Assembly (NCBI GenBank): GCA_050699035.1
Contig: JBOHDE010000080.1
Span: 1 to 15,258 of the forward strand
DNA from: WHTB01 sp050699035
GTDB lineage: Bacteria; Actinomycetota; Actinomycetes; Propionibacteriales; Nocardioidaceae
Length of the DNA: 15,258 nucleotides
Direction of reading: 5' to 3'
Under the pieces are notes generated by a model, which saw nothing but the letters and a program-made list of their open reading frames with translations, had not been told where the DNA came from and ran no database searches. This document shows, in pieces, positions 7,554 to 14,030 of the stretch; positions within the stretch are counted from its first letter, which is position 1, and every line of letters begins with the position of its first letter. Position numbers and translations under genes: made by a program.

Positions 7554-8007
7554 GGGCAGCCATCCTTCCGGACCACCGGCCGGTCGACCACCGTGGGGCT
7601 CCGCCGCGACCATCGACTGGCGCGTTGCGTAGGGACAAACCGGACGTCAGGCCTACGCAACGCGCCAGTCAACAAGGGCCCGGTTCGACGAGGCCGCACT
7701 CCGCGTAGCGGGTCGGCCGTCGTCGCGGTCGGCAGGCAGTCTCACGTCGTGTCCGCTATGGGTGACCGACCGTAGTAAGTGCGTATGCAGAGCACGCAGA
7801 ATTGCCTATAGACACGTCCGTGTGTGTTCCCCGGACTAGCCCAATGGGGCAAGTTTTCATGGCTTTTGGGCGATCGCGGACGGGAACGATTAGCGTGGCT
7901 CCCATCAAAGCGTGGACGTCGGGGTGATCACGCTCCGTGTCAGGGGTCGTTTGAACAGCCGGGTATGCCGGGGGGCGTTCCGGACCGACTGTGGGGGTGG
8001 ACTGCCG
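7554..8007. other. Divergent intergenic region
   Basis: This stretch of about 450 bp separates the leftward cysQ from the rightward kinase operon and must hold both promoters. It is less GC-rich than its surroundings between about 7760 and 7910. It contains the 19-bp inverted repeat at 7615-7670, a small palindrome ACACGTCCGTGT at 7812-7823, and GCCCAATGGGGC just after it. A TANNNT-type -10 candidate for the kinase operon is TAGCGT at 7891-7896, without a convincing -35. I see no conserved coding sequence here. An open frame from GTG 7912 runs into the kinase and is a possible longer start of that gene. Confidence 0.6.
7615..7670. repeat. Perfect 19-bp inverted repeat in the divergent region
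   Basis: GACTGGCGCGTTGCGTAGG (7615-7633) is repeated perfectly in inverse orientation at 7652-7670, with an 18-nt spacer. It would form a very stable hairpin on either strand. It lies about 60 bp upstream of the cysQ start, between divergent genes, so an ordinary gene-end terminator is not expected here. It is unrelated in sequence to the palindromes at 3053 and 10116. It may be a member of another repeat family, a two-site operator, or an insulator between the divergent transcripts. Confidence 0.85.
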
Positions 8008-8706
8008 GTGCTCGATGTGCCGCGATTGGATGTGGAACGCCGTGTCGGCTTCGATCGGAGACGGTCGAGCGAGCTGGACGGCCTGGGGGTCGAACGGCTT
8101 CGCCACGACGTCCGTCAACCGCTGAGTGCGGTGATGTTGCTGGTGGCCGCGATGGAGACGGAGCCGGCGCTGCCACCGCAGATCCGCCGACGCTTGCAGC
8201 AGATCCAGGGCGAGGCCGAGTGGATGGCCGAGATCTTGTCGAGCACCGAGGAGGGTGCCTCGTCGGTACGACGGCTCGAGCTCGGCAACGCCATCGAACG
8301 CACCTGCCGAGCCGTGGCCGCGGCGGCATCCTGCGACGTGCGGTTCACCCAGGTGGCCGACGTCGACGTGGTGGTGGACCCGGTGGCGCTGCGACGCGCC
8401 GTCCGCAACCTCCTCGACAACGCGGTCCGTGCCGTCGGCGACGGCGGTTCTGTCGAGGTCCGCGTACGCCGCGACGACGACCGCGCCGTGCTCGAGGTGG
8501 CCGACAGCGGACCCGGCTTCGGCCGGATGCCTCGCCAGCAGGGGTTGGGCCTGCTCACAGTCCGACAGTTCGTCGAGCGCCACCGCGGGACGCTCGAGGT
8601 CGGCACGTCGACGCTGGGCGGCGCCCTGGTCACGCTTCGATGGCCGCTCGTCTCGGTCGAACGGCGTGTGACCACCCTCCTCGTCGCTGAAGGGGAGCCG
8701 GCATGA
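8008..8706 (+). CDS. Soluble sensor-less histidine kinase
   Basis: The 232-residue product has the core of a two-component histidine kinase and little else. An H-box helix carries LRHDVRQPLSAV with the phospho-acceptor His33. The HATPase domain follows, with N box LRRAVRNLLDNAVRAV (Asn134, Asn138), G1 box DSGPGFG (166-172), G2 box GLGLLTVRQFVERHRG (179-194) and the closing strand GGALVTLRWPL. There is no transmembrane segment and no recognisable PAS or GAF domain, and the ATP lid is short, so input must come from a partner or a small cytosolic signal. I prefer GTG at 8008, because GGGGGT lies 9 nt upstream. An in-frame GTG at 7912 would add 32 residues but lacks a Shine-Dalgarno. The stop overlaps the next gene (ATGA), so kinase and regulator should be co-translated and are a cognate pair. 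Confidence 0.85.
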   Translation: MLDVPRLDVERRVGFDRRRSSELDGLGVERLRHDVRQPLSAVMLLVAAMETEPALPPQIRRRLQQIQGEAEWMAEILSSTEEGASSVRRLELGNAIERTCRAVAAAASCDVRFTQVADVDVVVDPVALRRAVRNLLDNAVRAVGDGGSVEVRVRRDDDRAVLEVADSGPGFGRMPRQQGLGLLTVRQFVERHRGTLEVGTSTLGGALVTLRWPLVSVERRVTTLLVAEGEPA

Positions 8707-9392
8707 GGCTTGTCATCTCGGACGACCACCGCCTGCTGCTCGAGGCGATGGCGACGTCGCTCGCCCGTCACGGCTTCACCATCGAGGCCGCGACGACCAC
8801 GCCGGCCGACGCCGTGCGCGCGGTCGCGCTGCACGACCCCGACCTGCTGCTCAGCGACGTGTCGTTCCCGCAGGGCAGCGGTCTGGATGCCGCCCGCGAG
8901 GTCGTCGAGCACCACCGGCGTACGAAGGTGGTGCTGGTGACCGGCATGGACGCGCTCGAACCGCTGATCGAGGCGCTCGAGATCGGTGTCTCCGGCTACA
9001 CCCGCAAGGACCAGCGGATCGAGGGCATCGCCAGCGTGCTCGAGACGGCCGCGCGCGGCGAGATCGCTATCGACCAGGGCCTGCTGAGACGTCTCACCCG
9101 ACGCGGTCAGGCCGAGCCGGTCGGACCACGCTCGCCGCTCGACTTCCTGACACCGCGTGAGAAGCACGTACTCGCCCTGCTCATCGACGGCATGAGCACC
9201 AGTGAGATCGTGCGCGCGATCGGAGTCAGCCACAGCACGGCACGTACGCACGTCCAAAGCATCCTGTCCAAGCTCGGCGTGCACTCACGGTTGCAGGCGG
9301 TGGCCCTGCTCAGCGACGAGATCGCCCAGGGCCTGCTCGACCAGGCCCGGACGTCAGCACCGAGAACGACGTCCCAGGTCGGGACCGGCTAG
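8703..9392 (+). CDS. NarL/LuxR-type response regulator
   Basis: This 229-residue DNA-binding regulator is probably phosphorylated by the kinase immediately upstream, with which it overlaps by 4 nt. The receiver domain (about 1-115) keeps all key residues: acidic pocket Asp7-Asp8, phospho-acceptor Asp52 in LLLSDVSFP, Thr80, and Lys102 in GYTRKD. A linker leads to a C-terminal LuxR-type helix-turn-helix (about 148-205) starting LTPREKHVLALLIDGMSTSEIV, with the recognition helix around SHSTARTHVQSILSKLGVHSR. AAGGGGAG about 5 nt before the ATG is a good ribosome binding site. The protein continues for some 20 polar residues after the HTH. The target genes are unknown; the adjacent glycan operon is a candidate by proximity only. 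Confidence 0.93.
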   Translation: MRLVISDDHRLLLEAMATSLARHGFTIEAATTTPADAVRAVALHDPDLLLSDVSFPQGSGLDAAREVVEHHRRTKVVLVTGMDALEPLIEALEIGVSGYTRKDQRIEGIASVLETAARGEIAIDQGLLRRLTRRGQAEPVGPRSPLDFLTPREKHVLALLIDGMSTSEIVRAIGVSHSTARTHVQSILSKLGVHSRLQAVALLSDEIAQGLLDQARTSAPRTTSQVGTG

Positions 9393-9395
9393 CCG

Positions 9396-10085
9396 ATGCT
9401 GCCGACCACCAAGGCCATCCGGGTTGCGTTGATCCACCCGCTGCATGCATGGGTCGACGCGCTCGAGACGCTGCTCGCGCCGCAGGACGACATCGAGGTG
9501 ATCGCGGCGCACACGACCGCCGACTGGGCACGGCATGCGGTCGCGGGCGGCGGTGCCGAGCTGCTGCTGATCAACATCGACGGGTCGAGCGTCGACGGAC
9601 CAGCGGTGATGACGTCGTTGCGCGCCGAGCGATCCGACCTGGGCATCGTCGTCATCAGCGACTCGGAGGACCCCACCCTGCTGGCGACGGCCGTCCGGGC
9701 CGGTGCTCGCGGCTGGGTCAGCCAGACGGCGTCGTTCGACCATCTCGTGACCGTGATGCGCGGCGTGGCGCACGGCGAGACCTGGTTTCCGCCGCACCTG
9801 CTGTCGGTCGTCTTGGACTCGCTGCTCAACGCCGAGGAGGCGCGGCAGCAGGAGTCGGCGGTGCTCTCCGCGCTGTCCGCGCGCGAGGTCGAGGTGCTCC
9901 GATGCCTCACCCAGGGGCTCACCCGCCAGCAGATCGCCGAGCGCTACTTCCTGTCTCCGCACACCGTGCGGACGCACATCAACAACGTGCTGCGCAAGCT
10001 CGAGGTGCACAGCACGCTGGCCGCGGTCTCGATCGCCCGGCAGGTCGGCCTGGCCGACAACGAGCAGGACCGCCGCAGCTCCTGA
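9396..10085 (+). CDS. LuxR-type regulator with a degenerate receiver domain
   Basis: The 229-residue protein has the same architecture as its upstream neighbour: receiver fold (about 8-125) and LuxR helix-turn-helix (about 158-215, LSAREVEVLRCLTQGLTRQQIA, recognition helix SPHTVRTHINNVLRKLEVHS). The receiver lacks the phosphorylation machinery. The acidic pair is replaced by His14-Pro15 (VALIHPLH), the phospho-acceptor Asp by Asn60 (LLLINIDG), and the conserved Lys by Gln110 (GWVSQTAS); only the Ser at the Ser/Thr position (Ser88) remains. It should therefore act independently of phosphorylation, for example by constitutive dimerisation, ligand binding, or pairing with the normal regulator. 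It starts 3 nt after the previous stop with only a weak GGGACC upstream, so translation probably depends on coupling. The substitutions are seen in the sequence; the functional consequence is inference. Confidence 0.92.
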   Translation: MLPTTKAIRVALIHPLHAWVDALETLLAPQDDIEVIAAHTTADWARHAVAGGGAELLLINIDGSSVDGPAVMTSLRAERSDLGIVVISDSEDPTLLATAVRAGARGWVSQTASFDHLVTVMRGVAHGETWFPPHLLSVVLDSLLNAEEARQQESAVLSALSAREVEVLRCLTQGLTRQQIAERYFLSPHTVRTHINNVLRKLEVHSTLAAVSIARQVGLADNEQDRRSS

Positions 10086-10115
10086 TCGATCACCCGCGAG
10101 AGTCGGTCGGTCACG

Positions 10116-10192
10116 CCCCTCCCGGTGAGTGTGACGAGTTGGTGCGACACGCCGGCGTGTCGCAACCAACTCGTCACACTCAGCGGGAGGGG
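10116..10192. repeat. Palindromic repeat, copy 2
   Basis: This second and more complete copy of the element at 3053-3101 has arms of about 38 bp that differ by one mismatch and one single-base indel. CCCCTCCC at 10116-10123 pairs with GGGAGGGG at 10185-10192, and the same 20-bp perfect palindrome is central (10144-10163). The right half matches copy 1 except for one extra A. It lies 30 bp after the stop of the degenerate regulator and about 165 bp before the glycan operon, again at a gene 3' end. It may terminate the regulator transcript, although no U tract follows. Confidence 0.9.
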
Positions 10193-10357
10193 GAAGCGTT
10201 TCGCGGTTGGGTGGTCACGCAGCGGACTGTTCTAGCCCCTCTGACGTAGGCGATCTCATCACCTCGCGTGATCCCCCTTCTCCCTTTCCTTCCTAGATTC
10301 GACGTATCCGACGGCGCCGGTGGGGGTCGCCGCGGACCGAAGGGGTGAGGGGGGTTC
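10193..10357 (+). promoter_or_regulatory. Probable promoter region of the glycan operon
   Basis: These 165 bp between the palindromic repeat and the aminotransferase must hold the operon promoter if the repeat terminates upstream transcription. Visible elements are a short inverted repeat ATCAC-CTCGC-GTGAT (10258-10272), an uninterrupted 23-nt pyrimidine run (10272-10294), and TAGATT (10294-10299), which matches 4 of 6 bases of a -10 box. No TTGACA-like -35 lies at the right distance. The start codon is preceded by GAGGGGGG. Confidence 0.4.
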
Positions 10358-11536
10358 ATGGCAGTCGACGGTGTCGCGTTCTCGCGGCCGATGATCGTGC
10401 CGGAGGCTCGCGCTGCGTCCGACCAGGTGCTCAGGTCGGGCTGGGTGACGACGGGTCCCGAGTGCGTGGCGTTCGAGGACGAGTTCGCGGCCTGGGTCGG
10501 TGCCGAGCACGCCGTGTCGGTGTCCTCGTGCACCGCGGCGATCGAGCTGTCCTTCCGCGCCCTGCACCTGCCACCCGGCGCGAAGGTCCTCGTCCCGGAC
10601 ATCACGTTCTGCGGGGCAGTCGGCGCGATCGACCACGCCGGCCTGGTCCCGGTGCTGGTCGACGTCGACCCCGATACCGGCATGGTGTCCGCCGACACCT
10701 GCGCCGCCGCCGCGCGGGCCTGTGGTGGCGCGGACGCGATGATGGTGCTGCACTTCATGGGGTACCCGGCGCCGGTGGCCGAGCTCGCCGCAGCGGCCGG
10801 CGTACCCCTGTCCTGCGTCGTCGAGGACGCCGCGCACGGCCTCGGGACCTGGGTCGACGACCAGCCGGTCGGCAGCATCTCCGCGGCCACCTGCTTCAGC
10901 TTCTACGCCACCAAGAACCTCCCCATCGGGGAGGGCGGCATGGTCACGACCGACGACCCCGACCTCGCTGCCTGGGTACGCCGGGCCCGGCTGCACGGGA
11001 TGTCGAGCGACGCCTGGCGGCGGTACCTGCCGGGCGGGTCGTGGCGCTACTCCGTGACCGAGGCCGGCCTGAAGGCGAACCTGTCCGACATGCAGGCCGC
11101 GATCGGCCGCGCCCAGCTGCGATACCTCGACCGATGGCAGCGCCGGCGAGCCGAGATCGCCGACCGCTACACCGCCGCCTTGGCCCAGGTCCCGGGCGTC
11201 CAGGTCCCCATGACGCCGGTCCGTGGCCGCCACGCGTGGCACCTCTACGTGATCCGGGTGCGGCCCGAGCTCGGGCTCGACCGCGACCTGCTGATCGACA
11301 CGCTCAACCAGCAGCGGATCGGCACCTCGGTGCACTTCATCCCGCTGCATCACATGCCGTACTTCCGTCAGGTCTCCGACCTGCCCAGTGCCGGTTTCCC
11401 CGGCGCGGACGCGGTGTTCCGCGAGCTCCTCTCCCTGCCCATGCACCAGGGACTCACCGACGACGAGGTCGACGCGGTCTGCGCCGCCCTCGTCCAGGCC
11501 AGGTCTCACCCCATTCCTCAGGAGGTCGTCACGTGA
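10358..11536 (+). CDS. DegT/DnrJ/EryC1/StrS family sugar aminotransferase
   Basis: This 392-residue cytosolic PLP enzyme of the nucleotide-sugar aminotransferase family transfers an amino group, usually from glutamate, to a keto-sugar nucleotide. The PLP-binding Lys186 lies in SFYATKNLPIGEGGM. The cofactor-stacking motif EDAAHGLGT (156-164) and the N-terminal SGWVTTGPE (27-35) are typical, as are the substrate-region KANLSDMQAAIGRAQL and HFIPLHHMPYF. Length is normal for the family. The next gene encodes a PglF/CapD-type 4,6-dehydratase, so the likely substrate is its UDP-4-keto-6-deoxy-HexNAc product, as for PglE/WbpE; that substrate is inferred from the pairing. The ATG at 10358 follows a purine-rich GAGGGGGG. 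Its stop overlaps the GTG of the dehydratase, and a GGAGG for that gene lies inside its 3' end. It is the first gene of the rightward operon. Confidence 0.93.
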   Translation: MAVDGVAFSRPMIVPEARAASDQVLRSGWVTTGPECVAFEDEFAAWVGAEHAVSVSSCTAAIELSFRALHLPPGAKVLVPDITFCGAVGAIDHAGLVPVLVDVDPDTGMVSADTCAAAARACGGADAMMVLHFMGYPAPVAELAAAAGVPLSCVVEDAAHGLGTWVDDQPVGSISAATCFSFYATKNLPIGEGGMVTTDDPDLAAWVRRARLHGMSSDAWRRYLPGGSWRYSVTEAGLKANLSDMQAAIGRAQLRYLDRWQRRRAEIADRYTAALAQVPGVQVPMTPVRGRHAWHLYVIRVRPELGLDRDLLIDTLNQQRIGTSVHFIPLHHMPYFRQVSDLPSAGFPGADAVFRELLSLPMHQGLTDDEVDAVCAALVQARSHPIPQEVVT

Positions 11537-13020
11537 CCGTCGTCAACGCATACGAGAACCGCACCCTTGCCCCGTCACCCCGACGGTTGATGCGCACCCT
11601 CGTGATCGGCGCCGGCGTGGCCGGCCGGGCGCTGGCCCGCGACCTGGCGGCGGCACCGGACTTCGGTCTGGAGCCGGTCGGGTTCCTCGACGACGACCCC
11701 GCGAAGGTCACGACCGCCGAACTCCCCGTGTTCGGCTCGCTCGACCTGCTGACCGAGACCGCGCTGGAGCACCGGATCGACGTCGTCGTGCTGGCCATCC
11801 CGGGCCTGCCGCCGGCCGCGTTCCGCGAGGTCGCCGCCGCGGCGGCCGCGGCCGGCGCGAGCGTGCGCTACCTGCCGTCGTTCGTCGCGGCGCTCGAGCG
11901 GCGGGTCGTCGGCAGCGACATGCGCTGGCTCGACGTCGGCCGACTGATCGGGCGCGACGAGATCCACGTGGTGAGCCCGGAGGCACGCACGATCATCGCC
12001 GACCGCACGGTCTTGGTGACCGGCGCCGGCGGGTCGATCGGCAGCGAGCTGTGCCGTCAGGTGTTCGGCTTCAACCCGAAGCGGCTGATCATGCTCGACC
12101 ACGACGAGTCCAACCTGCACCGGCTGCAGCTGGAGCTGTGGGGCGAGGGCCTGCTCGACGACGACGACTGCATCGTGGCGGACATCCGCGACCGCGACCG
12201 GATCGACCAGATCTTCGCCGACGCCAAGCCCGACGTCGTGTTCCACGCGGCCGCGCACAAGCACCTCCCCCTGCTCGAACGGCACCCGTGCGAGGCGGTG
12301 AAGTCCAACATCCGCGGCACCGAGAACGTGCTGTGGGCCGCCATCAAGCACGACGCCGAGAGATTCATCCTGATCTCGACCGACAAGGCCGCCGACCCGA
12401 GCTCCGTGCTCGGCGCCTCGAAGCGGCTGGCCGAGATCTTGGTCCAGCAGGACGCCGGCGGCCACACGAAGGTCGCATCGGTGCGGTTCGGCAACGTACT
12501 CGGCAGCCGTGGCTCGCTGCTGACCGTGCTCGCCGAGCAGATCCGCAGCGGCCTGCCGATGACGGTCACGCACCCAGACATGACCCGGTTCTTCATGACC
12601 ATCGAGGAGGCCGCCGGCCTCGTCCTGGAGGCCGCCCGGCTGGCCGAGGACGGCGAGATCTTCGTGCTGGACATGGGAGAGCCGGTGCGCATCCTGGACA
12701 TCGTCCAGTCCTTCGCCGCCCTGATGGACCGGCCGGACGTGGAGGTCCGCTTCACCGGCATGCGCAACGGCGAGAAGCTGAACGAGACGCTGTTCAGCGA
12801 GCACGAGGAGCCGGTCCTCACCGAGCATCCGCGGATCTACCGGACCGACGGCGAGTCCGAGATCCGCGGCTTCCGCCGCCTGCTGCGCAGCTTGTACGAC
12901 GCCGCGTCGCGCAACGACCCCGAGGCCGTCCGCGGCCATCTGCGGGGCCTGCTTCCCGACTACCGGCCCGTGGTGCCCGACGTTCCCGCCTTGGTTGCCC
13001 CGTACGCGGACGACTACTGA
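11533..13020 (+). CDS. Soluble CapD/PglF-type nucleotide-sugar 4,6-dehydratase
   Basis: The 495-residue product is of the polysaccharide-biosynthesis CapD/FlaA1/PglF family, which converts UDP-GlcNAc to its 4-keto-6-deoxy form. Residues 22-135 form a first Rossmann-like domain (LVIGAGVAGRALA, GFLDDD). The catalytic SDR domain begins near 158 with VTGAGGSIGSE (162-172) and contains HAAAHKHLP (238-246) and STDKAADPSSVLGASKR (282-298). Long family members usually begin with about four membrane helices; none is present here. At the position where long homologues have Met and short ones Tyr, this protein has Leu293. The GTG at 11533 has a perfect GGAGG 7 nt upstream and overlaps the aminotransferase stop (GTGA). 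The open frame extends far upstream, but that part is out of frame with the real aminotransferase. Confidence 0.93.
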   Translation: MTVVNAYENRTLAPSPRRLMRTLVIGAGVAGRALARDLAAAPDFGLEPVGFLDDDPAKVTTAELPVFGSLDLLTETALEHRIDVVVLAIPGLPPAAFREVAAAAAAAGASVRYLPSFVAALERRVVGSDMRWLDVGRLIGRDEIHVVSPEARTIIADRTVLVTGAGGSIGSELCRQVFGFNPKRLIMLDHDESNLHRLQLELWGEGLLDDDDCIVADIRDRDRIDQIFADAKPDVVFHAAAHKHLPLLERHPCEAVKSNIRGTENVLWAAIKHDAERFILISTDKAADPSSVLGASKRLAEILVQQDAGGHTKVASVRFGNVLGSRGSLLTVLAEQIRSGLPMTVTHPDMTRFFMTIEEAAGLVLEAARLAEDGEIFVLDMGEPVRILDIVQSFAALMDRPDVEVRFTGMRNGEKLNETLFSEHEEPVLTEHPRIYRTDGESEIRGFRRLLRSLYDAASRNDPEAVRGHLRGLLPDYRPVVPDVPALVAPYADDY

Positions 13021-14030
13021 TGCGGCCCGGGGGTATCGAGCAGGGGGCGTACGCCATGGACCCGCTCCGCCGGCCACCGCCGACCGGCGCGAACGGCCAG
13101 TCGCTGGACGGCTTCCTGAGCGCCTCCGGGGTGGAGGTGCTCGACGTACGGCGTGGCGCCGCCGCTGGGACACGCAGGCTGCTGGTCGGCGACCCGATCG
13201 CGGCTTCGGCAACGTACGCGATCGCCGTCGCGGACCGGCCGAGCTCGGCGCCGGCCGTCGACGCCGAGGCCCGGCTGCTGGGTGACCTGCAGGTGCTGCT
13301 GCCGGCCGAGCTCGGGTCGACGGTGCCCGGCGTGGTCGGCCCGGTCGACGTGCGCGGCCGGGTCGGGCTGGTGGTCACTGCGGTGCCCGGGCTCCTGCCC
13401 GAGCAGCACCGGCTCCCGTCGCAGCGCCGGCAGCCGGCGCACGGACGCAGCTCCCTGCATGCCGTCCGCGAGTGGCTTGGTCAGCTCTGGCACACGACCG
13501 GCGGCGTGGCGAGCAGCATCGACCTCGGTCGCGATGCCGCCGACCAGCTGTTCGCCCGCTACGCGGGTTCCGCCCAGCTGGCACCGAGCCTCGGCGCAGT
13601 CCATCGGGCGCGCAGCCGGATCGGCCGGTTCGAGACCGCGCGCACTGTCACCCACGGCTGCCTGTGCCCCGACCATGTGCACGTCGACGACGCCGCGGTG
13701 ATCGGGGTCGACGACTGGGCCCTCGGCTCGGTCAGCGCCGAGCCGTTGCGAGACCTCGGAGGCTTCGCCGTGCGTACGGCCGGCGAGCGGCTGCCCGAGG
13801 TGGTCGTCGGCCGCACCGCGTACGCACACGTGCTCCGTGACTTCGTGATCAGCGGGCTGGCCGAGATCGGCCTGCCCAAGCGCTCCTGGCGCGACGTGCT
13901 CGTGCTGACCCAGCTGGAGCGGGCCAGCGCCGAACTCGACGCCGGCAACGTCGGCGACATCGACCTACTCGCCAGGACCGTACGTGCACTTCCGCGCGAG
14001 CGCGGCTATGAGGAGACGAGGACGACATGA
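13020..14030 (+). CDS. Aminoglycoside-phosphotransferase-fold protein, probable pseudokinase
   Basis: The 336-residue protein is not clearly assignable, but its C-terminal half reads like a degraded APH/choline-kinase catalytic core. THGCLCPDHVHVDDAAVIGV followed by DDWALGS (212-237) aligns with the usual HGDLxxxN...DW. The catalytic Asp is replaced by Cys214 and the Mg-binding Asn by His219, while an Asp of the DFG-like motif (231 or 232) survives. In the N-lobe, the strand before EARLLGDL (83-90) reads YAIAVADRP, with no ATP-binding Lys at the expected place. It thus looks catalytically inactive, or has a different chemistry. The ATG at 13020 overlaps the dehydratase stop (TGATG). An alternative ATG at 13056 has AGGGGG 8 nt upstream and is equally plausible. 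Its stop overlaps the epimerase start (ATGA), so it is embedded in the glycan operon. The fold assignment is moderate; the role is unknown. Confidence 0.7.
   Translation: MRPGGIEQGAYAMDPLRRPPPTGANGQSLDGFLSASGVEVLDVRRGAAAGTRRLLVGDPIAASATYAIAVADRPSSAPAVDAEARLLGDLQVLLPAELGSTVPGVVGPVDVRGRVGLVVTAVPGLLPEQHRLPSQRRQPAHGRSSLHAVREWLGQLWHTTGGVASSIDLGRDAADQLFARYAGSAQLAPSLGAVHRARSRIGRFETARTVTHGCLCPDHVHVDDAAVIGVDDWALGSVSAEPLRDLGGFAVRTAGERLPEVVVGRTAYAHVLRDFVISGLAEIGLPKRSWRDVLVLTQLERASAELDAGNVGDIDLLARTVRALPRERGYEETRTT

Noticed and set aside
7836..7870. Possible riboswitch-like fold around GCCCAATGGGGC and the following T-rich stretch
   Set aside because: Only a four-pair stem is visible and no known aptamer core can be recognised.
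10345..11532. In-frame upstream extension of the dehydratase to an 891-codon fusion
   Set aside because: The extension is the +1 shadow of the aminotransferase, and a perfect GGAGG with GTG at 11533 marks the true start.
11575..13212. Minus-strand open frame of 545 codons opposite the dehydratase
   Set aside because: It has shadow composition without motifs. The plus strand encodes a well-conserved enzyme there.
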